Counted from the first letter of the stretch, positions 7,479-16,475 are shown. The stretch is DNA of 64,000 bases from Bacillus_CJ salitolerans (GCF_042680805.1 NZ_JBHUEM010000001.1:186001-250000), one strand, 5' to 3'. Numbers and translations: made by a program. Notes: generated from the letters alone by a model not told the origin.

Positions 7479-8298
7479 CGTTTCGTTCAATCATTCTAGA
7501 AAGGTTCTGTTCATAGATAAGAGCCTCTTCGTCTGATAAGTGAGAGTTTACTAGTGAACCACCATGGTGCTTAATTGCTAATAGAGTATTGAACATCAAA
7601 TCAGGAATGGATAGATCCACCTGGAGCAATTCGGATAACGAAGCCATGGTATTAGGAACAATCGTAGGAAAGACAACTTTCGTTTCAGTTTTTTTAAGGC
7701 TTATACTATAAAAATCCTTTATTAATTGAGCACGATTTGAACCACTGTCTGTAACACATATATATATTTGTACGGCGACTCCCCCGCGTAAACGGCGTTG
7801 TGAAATCCCAGCAAATTTTTTACCTCTTATACTTAAATCATAGCTTCCTGGGCAATACGAACCTACAATCTCTCTTGCTTCAATAATAGCAGAATAAGGA
7901 GAAAGAACTGTCTTTATGAGGTCGACCATTGCGTCATAGCCACGATTAATATCAATACCTTTTTCTGTATCGGGAAAAATAACTGATAAATTTAAGACTC
8001 CTTCGTCTAATACAACGGCTAGTCCGCCTGAGTTTCGAACGATGGTATGAAAGCCTCTTGATTGAAGAAAGGATACACCTTCTGGTAAATGAGGTAATTT
8101 AGTATCCTGAATACCAAGAACTACAGTACGGTGATGAACCCATGATCGTAAGACAGGCAAGGAATCTCCTTTGCCAACAGAAGTACAAAGTGTATCATCC
8201 ATTGCGAAGGATTGCTTTGCCTCAAATGAAGAGCCTAGAGAAGATTGATCAATCAGTCTCCATTGCTTTTGTTTTAATAGACTATCTTGCTGTAGCAT
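7459..8298 (-). CDS. lipL: Octanoyl-[GcvH]:protein N-octanoyltransferase LipL
   Basis: A 279-residue member of the LplA/LipB/BirA-fold family that moves octanoyl groups from the GcvH protein to E2 subunits during lipoate assembly. The probable nucleophile is Cys149 in VGSYCPGSYDLSI, matching Cys150 of B. subtilis LipL, followed by the lysine-containing RGKKFAGISQRR. Upstream the family motif RNSGGLAVVLDEGVLN is present. The start at 8298 has AAGGAGAG 7 nt upstream; a frame to 8328 is open but lacks an RBS. It is convergent with pta, as B. subtilis ywfL is near pta. LipM-type activity cannot be excluded by eye. Confidence 0.88.
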   Translation of the reverse strand: MLQQDSLLKQKQWRLIDQSSLGSSFEAKQSFAMDDTLCTSVGKGDSLPVLRSWVHHRTVVLGIQDTKLPHLPEGVSFLQSRGFHTIVRNSGGLAVVLDEGVLNLSVIFPDTEKGIDINRGYDAMVDLIKTVLSPYSAIIEAREIVGSYCPGSYDLSIRGKKFAGISQRRLRGGVAVQIYICVTDSGSNRAQLIKDFYSISLKKTETKVVFPTIVPNTMASLSELLQVDLSIPDLMFNTLLAIKHHGGSLVNSHLSDEEALIYEQNLSRMIERNEKALGR

Positions 8299-8461
8299 GA
8301 ATGGGCTCTCCTTCAAAATCAAATTCACTTCACTATTATATCATACTATTTGTTACACAAATCATCTCCAGATTTGATTTATTCTATTTAAGATATACCT
8401 AATTTGAAATATGGAGAAGTTAGATTTTTTACAAACTGTCCTAACGTTCAAATTGGTCAAA

Positions 8462-8490
8462 AGAAAAGCAATGGCAAAGGCCATTGCTTT
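8462..8490 (-). terminator. Terminator of rsfA
   Basis: A 10 bp perfect stem AAAGCAATGG (8465-8474) / CCATTGCTTT (8481-8490) with a 6 nt loop. On the reverse strand it is followed by TCTTTT, 15 nt past the rsfA stop. Confidence 0.75.
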
Positions 8491-8504
8491 CATTTTGAAT
8501 GTGT

Positions 8505-9230
8505 TTATTCAGCTAATCTTTCTAGGTTTCCATTTCTGTCCATTTTAAATTTATTGGCAGGACGTTCTTCTTCCTCAAATAGCGCTAGCTTTCTTGCTCT
8601 GTTCATAATGTTCATTAAGGTCTGATAATCTTCTTCAATTGTTTTTGAATCGTTTTCTAATTGAATAATTTGTTTTTCTAATTCCTCGTTTTTAGTTAAA
8701 AGCTTTGAATTTTCGTTACGAAGCAGTTCATTTTCTTGTTGTAATCTTGATGTTTGATAGCGATCGCCACTCATAGAAGATAGGAACTGAATGACATCAT
8801 CGATTGTTATCGTTGACGAACTTGTTTCTCTTTGCGTTTGCGTCTTATTTAAATTCGGATAAGTTACTGGCGCTTGTTCATGTTTTGTCTCTAGAATACT
8901 AGTTGGCTCAATAGCGGCTTCCGTTTTGCTAGTTTCAACAAAGGTCGGAGTTGGAGGTGAATATAGCAGCTGTTTTTTTGCTGGCTTTCCATCTCCGAGA
9001 CTTCTAAGACGTTGTTTTCTTTGTTTTTTAGCTAAATCTAGGGCTTTTTCATATTGCTCTCTAACAACTGCATTCCACCTAAAGCCACAAGCAGAGGCGG
9101 TACGATTTAACTTATCTCCGACTTCTTCAAATGCGTTTAATTGTGTACTACCCTCTCTTACATGACGTAATACTGTTTCTGCTAGTAATAAATCATTTTC
9201 ATCTGTCCAAGCATCTTGTCTTACCTTCAT
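8505..9230 (-). CDS. rsfA: Prespore-specific regulator RsfA (YwfN)
   Basis: A 241-residue transcription factor of the RsfA family, which in B. subtilis fine-tunes sigma-F-dependent genes in the forespore. The N terminus (MKVRQDAWTDENDLLLAETVLRHVREG to FRWNAVVREQYEKAL) is a Myb/SANT-like DNA-binding domain with spaced tryptophans. Residues about 150-220 form a long heptad-rich coiled coil, probably for dimerisation. The ATG at 9230 is chosen because AGGAG is 9 nt upstream; the ATG at 9239 touches it. The order lipL-rsfA fits B. subtilis. Confidence 0.88.
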   Translation of the reverse strand: MKVRQDAWTDENDLLLAETVLRHVREGSTQLNAFEEVGDKLNRTASACGFRWNAVVREQYEKALDLAKKQRKQRLRSLGDGKPAKKQLLYSPPTPTFVETSKTEAAIEPTSILETKHEQAPVTYPNLNKTQTQRETSSSTITIDDVIQFLSSMSGDRYQTSRLQQENELLRNENSKLLTKNEELEKQIIQLENDSKTIEEDYQTLMNIMNRARKLALFEEEERPANKFKMDRNGNLERLAE

Positions 9231-9556
9231 CACATTCATCTCCTATAATTAATATGGTATAAGAACATCGGCTCTATTTGGTGAACGACGACCAATATCC
9301 GAGTTTTGTTTACTAGAAGTATGGACAAGATTATTTACCTTTATACTTTTTTTTATAAGGATAGTAGATTACTATTGATAAATGTTTTAACAAAGAATTA
9401 GAAGCAGTATCACTTGCTTTTCTTATATAGTGTTAAATCTGTTTTCTTTTGAGAAAGAACATGTTTTCTAGGAGTTAGAAAAGTTCGTTAACTTGCATTG
9501 TATGTAGGTAGAAGGTAAAATACCGATAGTAATTAGTGAGAGAAAGGATTGTCTTC
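9231..9556. other. Divergent intergenic region rsfA / DUF1450 gene
   Basis: This 326 bp stretch is AT-rich and has no convincing open frame. It must hold promoters for both divergent genes, but no pair of boxes could be assigned with confidence. Confidence 0.5.
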
Positions 9557-9778
9557 ATGGCAAACGAATTTCGTATATGTGATGATTGCCAGGCAACCAA
9601 TATCAAGACATTGGTACCGCGCCTGAAGAAAATAGATCCAAATGCTAGCATCGATATTGGGTGCCAATCCTACTGTGGACCTGGTCGAAAAAAATCGTTT
9701 GCATTTGTCAATAATCGTCCTGTTTCAGCACCAACTGAGGATGAGTTAATCGAAAAAATTGAAAAGAAGATTAAATAA
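9557..9778 (+). CDS. DUF1450 protein (YuzB-like)
   Basis: A 73-residue soluble protein. Four cysteines are arranged as ICDDC near the N terminus and GCQSYC in the middle (CxxC and CxxxC), suggesting metal binding or redox chemistry, as in other DUF1450 members. The ATG at 9557 follows AGAAAGGA; an in-frame GTG at 9536 is less likely. A very strong terminator follows. The function is not known. Confidence 0.8.
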   Translation: MANEFRICDDCQATNIKTLVPRLKKIDPNASIDIGCQSYCGPGRKKSFAFVNNRPVSAPTEDELIEKIEKKIK

Positions 9779-9814
9779 AGACAAAGAAGTGGTAGCACTT
9801 CTTTGTCTTTATTT
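9773..9814. terminator. Long-stem terminator after the DUF1450 gene
   Basis: A 19 bp perfect stem (9773-9791 with 9796-9814) encloses the loop GTAG. The left arm includes the stop codon of the gene. A- and T-rich arms make it usable in both directions. Confidence 0.85.
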
Positions 9815-9920
9815 ATGAGAATTTAAGCAAAACTAAAAATTTTTACTACGGAATGGTGCCCAGTAATTAAGGAGTATGTACACGTTGAAATATGGCGAAA
9901 ATTGTAAAGAGGTGATAAAG

Positions 9921-10448
9921 GTGTTGAAAAAGACATTTTGCATACTTATTTTAATGGAGCTAGGTGTTTTTGCATGGCTATTTTTGGGAAAAGGTCAAGA
10001 AGAAGCTAAAACCGAAGATCCTGCTTATTCTATGTTACAAGTTGAAGAAGTGAATGACGTTAAGGCAGAAGAATCCAAGCAGCTAGCTGTATTTAATCTA
10101 GATGGATTATTAGGAATCGATCATCTAGAGGGCAATATTCTCTCAATTATTCCGGAAATGATTAAGGAATTCCAACAGTTTGCTGTCATTCAAAAAGAAT
10201 TGGTGAATAGTGACATCTTAGAAGAATTAAGTCACTATCAATTATCTGATGTTGAAGGGACCATTGGAAATATAGATGTTGTATTGGAACTGCTCAAGCA
10301 ATTACAAGAAGACTCCACTAACGATCCGCAAATATCTAAGCTTTATGAGTGGCTAGAGAAGGAGTTACAAGAAAATTCAAATTCTTGGAATCGTACATTA
10401 AATGGTGAAGACTCGTTCAAAGAAGAAAGAGTATATGATATTTATTAA
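9921..10448 (+). CDS. Membrane-anchored protein of unknown function (175 aa)
   Basis: I do not recognise this protein. The GTG at 9921 is preferred because AGAGGTG lies 6 nt upstream; an ATG at 9876 is open but its AAGGAG is only 1 nt away. Residues about 2-20 (LKKTFCILILMELGVFAWLFL) form a signal anchor after a short basic start. The rest is acidic and predicted helical, outside the membrane if the positive-inside rule holds. No cysteine is placed as a lipobox. Flanked by terminators on both sides, so it is probably monocistronic. Confidence 0.65.
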   Translation: MLKKTFCILILMELGVFAWLFLGKGQEEAKTEDPAYSMLQVEEVNDVKAEESKQLAVFNLDGLLGIDHLEGNILSIIPEMIKEFQQFAVIQKELVNSDILEELSHYQLSDVEGTIGNIDVVLELLKQLQEDSTNDPQISKLYEWLEKELQENSNSWNRTLNGEDSFKEERVYDIY

Positions 10449-10454
10449 TGCCAG

Positions 10455-10483
10455 GACCTCACTTTTTTTGTGGGGGTTTTTTA
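10455..10483 (+). terminator. Terminator after the 175-aa gene
   Basis: The stem CCTCAC / GTGGGG (one G-T pair) with a T-rich loop is followed by T6. Confidence 0.7.
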
Positions 10484-10737
10484 AAAAAATTTCCGATTCT
10501 TTCTGTAACGGTTGAACCATAGAGCAATGCTTATTCTCCTCGTTGTTTGAAAATATTTTCCACTAGGATAGTTAGAAGAAACAACGTAAAATGTCAAAAG
10601 TCGGGTTTTTTTATCGAAAAAAAGAAGCTATAATAGATTTCATACACAGAAAATAGACTACATAGTTGCATATTAAATAGTTGGAAATTAGTAGGTTTAC
10701 GCTTTAGTTTAAGTAGGTAGACGGAAGGGGTAATGGA

Positions 10738-12042
10738 ATGACCTATCCCAATGGACAGTTAAGTGAAGAAAAGGTATTTAAAGATCCTGTTCATCGCTAT
10801 ATTCATGTGCGTGATAAACTAATATGGGATTTAATTGGAACACCTGAGTTCCAAAGACTTAGGAGAATTCGGCAATTAGGCACTACGTACCTAACCTTTC
10901 ATGGTGCAGAGCATAGTCGATTTAACCATTCTCTAGGGGTATATGAAATCATCAGGCGTATTATTGATGACGTTTTTAAAGATCGAGAGCATTGGGATAA
11001 TGGAGAACGTCTACTTTGTCTTTGTGCTGCACTTTTGCATGATTTGGGGCATGGACCCTTTTCACATTCCTTTGAGAAAGTCTTCCATTTAGACCATGAG
11101 GATTTTACAAGAGCGATTATTTTAGGAGATACAGAAATTAATAAAGTACTACGTCTGATGGGGAAAGATTTCCCTAAAAAAGTGGCAGAGGTAATCGCGA
11201 AAACGTACGAAAATAAACTAGTTGTTAGTTTAATCTCAAGTCAAATTGATGCTGATCGAATGGACTACTTACAGCGTGATGCCTATTTTACCGGTGTTAG
11301 CTATGGTCATTTTGATATGGAACGAATTTTACGTGTAATGAGGCCAAGGGAAGATCAAGTGGTCATTAAACACAGTGGAATGCATGCGGTTGAAGACTAT
11401 ATCATGAGCCGATATCAAATGTATTGGCAGGTTTATTTCCACCCTGTTTCAAGAAGTGCTGAAGTCATTTTGACGAAGATCTTACATCGTGCAAAACACT
11501 TGCATGAAGAAAACTTTCCATTTAAAACGCAACCAGAACACTTCTATTCACTTTTCAAAGAAGAGATCAATGTAAAAGACTACTTAAAGCTAGATGAATC
11601 TGTCATCCTCTATTATTTCCAAACTTGGATGGAAGAGGAAGACGATATTTTAGCAGACCTTTGTCGCCGTTTTGTGAATCGAAACCTGTTTCAGTATGTT
11701 GAGTTTAATCCTCACTTGCAAATGCAACAATGGATGGAATTGATACAGCTATTTAAAAAAGCAGGGATAGACCCAGACTATTACTTAGTGTTAGATTCTT
11801 CCTCGGATTTACCATATGATTTTTATAGACCAGGTGAAGAGGAAGAACGTCTTCCCATTCATTTGTTAATGCCTAGCGGGGAATTACGTGAACTTTCAAG
11901 AGAATCAGAGATAGTCGAAGCAGTATCTGGAAAGCGTAGAACGGATCATAAGCTGTACTTCCCACAGGATTTAATAGAGGATGTTTCCACTAGAAAGAAA
12001 GTTAAGGAACAAATCCAAGAAATATTAAAAAAATCATACTAA
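10738..12042 (+). CDS. ywfO: HD-domain phosphohydrolase YwfO
   Basis: A 434-residue metal-dependent hydrolase with dNTPase/SAMHD1-like features. Metal ligands are visible as His64 in RFNHSLG, His101-Asp102 in LLHDLGHGPFSHSFE, and the Asp of SSQIDADRMDYLQRD. The C-terminal third has the YwfO-type extension. The ATG has GGAAGGGG 7 nt upstream. An extended -10 TATAAT sits at 10629-10634 in the leader. Family members hydrolyse dNTPs or other nucleotides; the exact substrate is not deducible here. Confidence 0.9.
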   Translation: MTYPNGQLSEEKVFKDPVHRYIHVRDKLIWDLIGTPEFQRLRRIRQLGTTYLTFHGAEHSRFNHSLGVYEIIRRIIDDVFKDREHWDNGERLLCLCAALLHDLGHGPFSHSFEKVFHLDHEDFTRAIILGDTEINKVLRLMGKDFPKKVAEVIAKTYENKLVVSLISSQIDADRMDYLQRDAYFTGVSYGHFDMERILRVMRPREDQVVIKHSGMHAVEDYIMSRYQMYWQVYFHPVSRSAEVILTKILHRAKHLHEENFPFKTQPEHFYSLFKEEINVKDYLKLDESVILYYFQTWMEEEDDILADLCRRFVNRNLFQYVEFNPHLQMQQWMELIQLFKKAGIDPDYYLVLDSSSDLPYDFYRPGEEEERLPIHLLMPSGELRELSRESEIVEAVSGKRRTDHKLYFPQDLIEDVSTRKKVKEQIQEILKKSY

Positions 12043-12149
12043 AGATAATAGGATTTTAGATCAGAAACAAGAATCTTTAATCTAGTACAAAGACATAGAT
12101 ACAGATAAATAAATCAGATTTTTTTGAGGAGTTAGGAGATGAGGGTGGC

Positions 12150-12656
12150 TTGTTAAAGGATCATGTAAAAGTATTAAAGGTATTCTCAGAAGCTGGAGAA
12201 GTGATCGGACGAAAAAAACTTCAAAAGATGATATATATTGCAAAAAAATTAAACTTCCCATTTTATGAGCGTTATGACTTTCATTTTTATGGGCCTTATT
12301 CAGAGGAATTAACGCTTAGGGTTGAGGAGCTTTGTAATTTAGGGTTTGTAGAGGAAGTGAAAGAGAAAAAAGGTGGTTATAACCAATATCGCTACTTACT
12401 AACGGAGATTGGAGAGCAGTTTTTAGCTCAATCCGAAACAGATCTACCACCATTTAACGGCTGTATGGTAGAAATGAACGACCAAAGTTCTCGTTTCTTA
12501 GAGCTTGTTTCAACCGTGCTCTATTTTGAAGGTTTAGACAAGGAAGAAGTAAAGGAAAAGGTCTTCACCTTGAAAAGTAAACAGCGCTATACGGAGGAAG
12601 AAATAGAAGAGGCATACCAGTATATAGAAAAGCTGAGAAATAAAGTAACTCACTAA
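12150..12656 (+). CDS. ywgA: YwgA-family protein
   Basis: A 168-residue cytoplasmic protein starting with TTG at 12150, preceded by GGAGATGAGGGTGG. The start MLKDHVKVLKVFSEAGEVIGRKKLQKMIYI agrees with YwgA of B. subtilis. The first 90 residues look like a winged helix (KKLQKMIYIAKKLNF, FHFYGPYSEEL, LLTEIGEQFL). Its function is unknown. It follows ywfO in the same direction after 107 nt, as in B. subtilis. Confidence 0.85.
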   Translation: MLKDHVKVLKVFSEAGEVIGRKKLQKMIYIAKKLNFPFYERYDFHFYGPYSEELTLRVEELCNLGFVEEVKEKKGGYNQYRYLLTEIGEQFLAQSETDLPPFNGCMVEMNDQSSRFLELVSTVLYFEGLDKEEVKEKVFTLKSKQRYTEEEIEEAYQYIEKLRNKVTH

Positions 12657-12797
12657 TAGTGACAGAGAAGCACTAATAAGGTGGACTCGGAAAATCAGCA
12701 GACATGATTTCTGGATTGATGAAAGAAATAAATGCCGATTCTTCCATTTGCAATGGACGATATGGTGTTAGGATCTAAAAGACGTACAAAATGAATA

Positions 12798-12832
12798 AAA
12801 AAGCCTGTTGATGTATCATCAACAGGCTTTTA
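12798..12832. terminator. Bidirectional terminator between ywgA and ywhB
   Basis: A 15 bp perfect stem (12799-12813 with 12817-12831) around a TAT loop, ending in T4 on both strands, separates the convergent genes. Confidence 0.88.
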
Positions 12833-12849
12833 GTTATTATATACTGATA

Positions 12850-13035
12850 TTATTCGTCACTCAGTCTCTTTCCACCAACAGCATAATGGTTTTTACTCAT
12901 TTCCTCAATGAAAACAACAATTTTTTCAGCCGGTGCCCCAGTCGTTTCAGCAACAGCAGCGGTTACCTTCTCAGCTAAGAGCTTTTTTTGTTCTTCACTT
13001 CGACCTTCAAGCATTTTGACTGTAACATATGGCAT
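12850..13035 (-). CDS. ywhB: 4-oxalocrotonate tautomerase family protein (YwhB)
   Basis: A 61-residue tautomerase, the usual length for the 4-OT family. Pro2 becomes the N-terminal catalytic proline after Met removal (MPYVTVKMLEGRSEEQK). The conserved SKNHYAVGG near residues 47-55 is present. Such enzymes assemble as hexamers and shift enol/keto double bonds; B. subtilis YwhB has this activity in vitro, with no known pathway role. Confidence 0.93.
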   Translation of the reverse strand: MPYVTVKMLEGRSEEQKKLLAEKVTAAVAETTGAPAEKIVVFIEEMSKNHYAVGGKRLSDE

Positions 13036-13094
13036 ATGTATTCCTCACTTTCACATTCTAAGTTACGAAGTAGATATAGTATACTAGTGTTAGA

Positions 13095-13370
13095 GTGAAA
13101 CTTCAATCAGTGGTGGGTTTTTATCACTGATTGTTAGTAGAACCAATCGGGTGATTACAGGCGCTTAGCCCCCGGTATGCACCAGCAGCTAATTAATGAA
13201 GCTAAGGGCCTTCCTCGTAAGGGAAAGTAAGAGAGGGCTTAGCGCCAGTTAGAGCGGGATAAGCTGAAACTTCAATCAGTGGAGGGTTTTTACAACTGAT
13301 TGTTCGTTGGGACCGACTGGATGAAGGTCACACAGACGTTGCCACAGAAGCGGCGGTTTTAGTCTGTGTT
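13095..13370. repeat. Paired hairpin repeat and structured block upstream of ywhC
   Basis: Two related units of about 57 bp (13095-13150 and 13263-13320) both read GAAACTTCAATCAGTGG then GGGTTTTTA and ACTGATTG, each forming an 8 bp hairpin (CAATCAGT/ACTGATTG). Between them GGCGCTTAGCCC (13160-13171) pairs with GGGCTTAGCGCC (13235-13246) with one mismatch. A third hairpin follows (ACACAGAC 13330-13337 with GTCTGTGT 13362-13369). The block occupies nearly all of the 399 bp gap before ywhC. Confidence 0.75.
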
Positions 13371-13434
13371 CATTTGCCGAGGTTCTGATTCGTAAGTTAG
13401 GATTTCCCTAAATTAAATGAATAAGGAGACAATA

Positions 13435-14112
13435 ATGGAACAGTTTTTAGCCTTTTCATTAGAAGAATTCCCCTATGTATTAATTACATTACTAATTGCT
13501 TTTTCTGTACATGAATTTGCGCATGCTTTTGTTGCATACAAGTTTGGTGACTCAACAGCGAAGAATCAGGGGAGATTGACTTTATCCCCTTTAAAGCACT
13601 TAGATCCAGTTGGTACAATTGCATTGTTTTTACTTGGATTTGGGTGGGCGAGACCTGTTCCAGTCAATCGATTCTTTTTTAAAAATCCCAGGTTAGCAGG
13701 TGTATTGGTTTCAATTGCAGGACCGATGAGTAATTTTATACTTGCTTTCTTAGCGTTTGTGATTTGGTTTAGTCTAGAAGCATTGGGTGTCACAGACGGA
13801 TTTTCAATCGGTATGATAGAAATGATAAGTCAGTTCTTTAATATTTTTATTTCACTTAATATCGTATTATTTGTGTTTAATTTACTACCTTTTCCACCAT
13901 TGGATGGATACCGAATAGTTGAAGACCTTTCACCACCATCAGTAAGAGCTAGATTAACCCAATATGAAAATTATGGTGTCATCATTTTCTTGATTTTAGT
14001 CATTACACCGCTTGATCAATACACGATTCATCCCATTTTCCATACAGTCGTTCCATTTTTTGGTGATTTGTTATATAAGCTAGCATCTCCTATTTTGTGG
14101 ATGGGGAATTAA
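13435..14112 (+). CDS. ywhC: Site-2-protease-like M50 metalloprotease YwhC
   Basis: A 225-residue polytopic membrane protein. The zinc motif HEFAH is at residues 26-30 in the first membrane segment, and the distal aspartate is in NLLPFPPLDGYR, as in intramembrane M50 proteases. The ATG at 13435 has AAGGAGA 6 nt upstream; an upstream in-frame ATG at 13417 contains this RBS within it. The substrate is unknown. The direct ywhC-ywhD order of B. subtilis is interrupted here by a flavoenzyme gene. Confidence 0.92.
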   Translation: MEQFLAFSLEEFPYVLITLLIAFSVHEFAHAFVAYKFGDSTAKNQGRLTLSPLKHLDPVGTIALFLLGFGWARPVPVNRFFFKNPRLAGVLVSIAGPMSNFILAFLAFVIWFSLEALGVTDGFSIGMIEMISQFFNIFISLNIVLFVFNLLPFPPLDGYRIVEDLSPPSVRARLTQYENYGVIIFLILVITPLDQYTIHPIFHTVVPFFGDLLYKLASPILWMGN

Positions 14113-14192
14113 GATATATTAAAAGAAATCACATTAACATAATAGGATTGCTTTTCAGTTGTAAATGAAAGCTAGACTAGGAGTGTGAAATC

Positions 14193-15308
14193 ATGTCTGT
14201 TTTGAGAAGGAAACATCTATATCATTTCGAGGATCTAGAAAGTGAAGCGGCAAAAGCCATGGATCCCCATCCGTTTAGTTACGTTCAAAGTGGAGCAGGG
14301 CATGAAGAGACCTTGCAGGATAACACGCGAGATTTTAGAAAGTGGAAAATTAGGCCGAAGTTTTTAAATGATGTTTCAAAACGGGACTTATCCATTTCCA
14401 TATTTGGGGAGACGTTTGACACTCCCTATTTCCTGGCTCCAATTGGAAACCTTGGTATTGTACATCCTGAGGCGGAGCTAGCTGTAGCAAGAGCCGCTAA
14501 ACGATTTAATTTGCCTTATATAGCAAGTACGGTTACCACTTTTTCACTTGAAGAAATTGCAAAAGAGCTTGGCACAAATCCCAGATGGTTTCAGTTATAT
14601 TGCAGTCAAGACCGCAATATAACTCAAAGTTTTATCCAAAGAGCTGAGCTAGCAGGGTATACAGCTATTGTCGTTACAATTGATACTCCGACAGCAGGAT
14701 GGAGGACAGCTGATTTATCCAATCAATATTTTCCTTTAAAGCTCGGAACAGCCTCTGGAAACTACTTTGCAGATCCTGTTTTTCGATCATCTCTTATACA
14801 ACCTCCAGAAAAAGATTTTGATACTGCCATCGAAAAGCAAATGGATGTATTCTTTTCCCCGTCCTTTACGTGGGAGGATATACAATTTATTCAAAATGTC
14901 ACAAAGCTACCTGTCCTTTTGAAAGGAATTTTGCACCCAATTGATGCTCAGAAGGCTATGGAATACGGAGTAGATGGAATTGTGGTGTCAAATCACGGGG
15001 GAAGACAACTAGATGGATGTATTTCAACCATTGCTGCTTTGCCTGAAATAATAGAAGTGATACAGGGGAAAATTCCTGTGTTGTTTGATAGTGGAATTAG
15101 AAAGGGAGCAGATGCCTTTAAGGCATTAGCACTTGGAGCAGATGCCGTACTTCTTGGCCGTCCATATGTGTATGGTCTTGCTGTAAATGGTGAAGAGGGT
15201 GTTTCAGAAGTGCTTGGGCACTTTATTCAGGATTTAGATGTTTCCTTAGCAACAGCAGGAGTAGCTTCCGTTAATTCTCTCAATCGTTCCTTACTAGTCA
15301 AAGTATAA
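14193..15308 (+). CDS. FMN-dependent alpha-hydroxy-acid oxidase (lactate oxidase-like)
   Basis: A 371-residue TIM-barrel flavoenzyme that oxidises an L-2-hydroxy acid such as lactate. Visible active-site residues are Lys244 (LLKGI), the catalytic base His268 and Arg271 in VVSNHGGRQLDG, and the FMN phosphate-binding DSGIRKG and GADAVLLGRP. The N-terminal segment has SYVQSGAGHEETL in place of the commoner YYxGGAxDExT, a slight divergence. There is no cytochrome or membrane domain, so an oxidase or monooxygenase using oxygen is more likely than a quinone-linked dehydrogenase. The substrate is not certain. Confidence 0.85.
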   Translation: MSVLRRKHLYHFEDLESEAAKAMDPHPFSYVQSGAGHEETLQDNTRDFRKWKIRPKFLNDVSKRDLSISIFGETFDTPYFLAPIGNLGIVHPEAELAVARAAKRFNLPYIASTVTTFSLEEIAKELGTNPRWFQLYCSQDRNITQSFIQRAELAGYTAIVVTIDTPTAGWRTADLSNQYFPLKLGTASGNYFADPVFRSSLIQPPEKDFDTAIEKQMDVFFSPSFTWEDIQFIQNVTKLPVLLKGILHPIDAQKAMEYGVDGIVVSNHGGRQLDGCISTIAALPEIIEVIQGKIPVLFDSGIRKGADAFKALALGADAVLLGRPYVYGLAVNGEEGVSEVLGHFIQDLDVSLATAGVASVNSLNRSLLVKV

Positions 15309-15380
15309 TAAAAAAGTGTCCATTTCTTGAACTTAGGTCCTTTTGTTAGATAAAATGGAATAAATAAGAGGAGGTCGCAT

Positions 15381-15899
15381 ATGGAACAAGAAAAAAAGAA
15401 AAAAACCATTGGCTTCAACATTATAAAAAATGATCCAACAGACGGACACGGAGGCTTTGGTGCCGGAGGGGCCCTAAGTCTTGACAATATTTCACCTGTA
15501 TTCGTTGATCCTGAAGCAGGGGAGGCTTTTGTTGATATTGGAGCGATGCATGCAAGAAGTGTAGTAGAGAAAGGAATTAAATTTCTTGCAAATAAAGAAG
15601 AGGTTCCGAATGGTAAGTTATATTGGTTAGTATGGGTTACGATAGAACGTGGACAACAAGGATCTTTTTACGCAGGGGTAACTAGCTGTGAAATGACCGT
15701 AGACCGCGAAATTCGACGAGGATATAAGTCTTTACCAGATCATGTTAATAAAATGGATAAGTCATTAAAGCGTCATATAATCGTTGACCATATGGATGAG
15801 CCATCCAAAAAGATATTAGCCGATTTTTTAAAGCACCACGATGCAGACATGTGGGAAAGGTCATCGGAAAAGCTAAAAATTGATTTGAATACCTTGTGA
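15381..15899 (+). CDS. ywhD: YwhD-family protein
   Basis: A 172-residue soluble protein whose start (EQEKKKKTIGFNIIKNDPTDGHGGFGAGGALSLDN) and central segment (MHARSVVEKGIKFL) match the YwhD family. GAGGAGG sits 7 nt before the ATG. It is probably cytoplasmic. Function is unknown; it is found next to ywhC and pbpG in B. subtilis and the same neighbours are kept here. Confidence 0.88.
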   Translation: MEQEKKKKTIGFNIIKNDPTDGHGGFGAGGALSLDNISPVFVDPEAGEAFVDIGAMHARSVVEKGIKFLANKEEVPNGKLYWLVWVTIERGQQGSFYAGVTSCEMTVDREIRRGYKSLPDHVNKMDKSLKRHIIVDHMDEPSKKILADFLKHHDADMWERSSEKLKIDLNTL

Positions 15900-16045
15900 A
15901 AATCGACAGAATGACTTATCTGATCATCTATATTTTCACTTTATGACATTTTCTTGAACGTTTGTAATAAGGGTTGAGCTTTTTCTTGAAAAAAAGTAAA
16001 CTATTGTATACAGTCTTACTACACTGTAAGACTAGGACACAAAGA

Positions 16046-16076
16046 ACCGTAGGGGATATTCCTCTACGGTTTTTTG
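16046..16076 (+). terminator. Terminator beyond ywhD
   Basis: The stem ACCGTAGGGG (16046-16055) / CCTCTACGGT (16061-16070) with one G-T pair is followed by T6. A second hairpin, AGTCTTAC / GTAAGACT (16012-16033), lies just before it. Confidence 0.8.
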
Positions 16077-16196
16077 CTGGCTAAAAGAAGTCAATGTAGG
16101 TTCTGATAAATATGGAATATGTTCTGTGAAGATTAAATAGGATTCCTCTTAAAACAACAAGTGATGAGGGAAAGTTTAGCAAGGTATGTAGCGATT

Positions 16197-16420
16197 ACTT
16201 CAAAAAGTCGATTAAATCCTGTTATTCAACTTTTCACACCGCAAACCACTTCAAAAAGTCGATTAAATCCTGTTATTCGACTTTTCACTCCGCAAACCAC
16301 TTCAAAAAGTCGATTAAATCCTGTTATTCGACTTTTCACTCCGCAAACCACTTCGAAATGTCGATTAAATCCTGTTATTCAACTTTTCACATCGCAAACC
16401 ACTTCGAAATGTCGATTATT
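16197..16420. repeat. 51 bp tandem repeat, four full units and a partial one
   Basis: Units start at 16197, 16248, 16299, 16350 and 16401. Each begins ACTTC and contains AAAAGTCG, ATTAAATCCTGTTATT and CGACTTTT, so the middle units fold into a perfect 8 bp hairpin. Units 2 and 3 are almost identical; units 1 and 4 vary at the stem. Because 51 is a multiple of three an open frame runs through it, but no ribosome site precedes that frame. Confidence 0.9.
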
Positions 16421-16475
16421 AGAACCCAAACCTCAATCCTCATCAAATTCCTATAGAATCATAATGGTGGAACAT

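Noticed and set aside
16197..16420. CRISPR array
   Set aside because: Units are contiguous and near-identical over their full 51 bp, with no unique spacers, and no cas genes are present.
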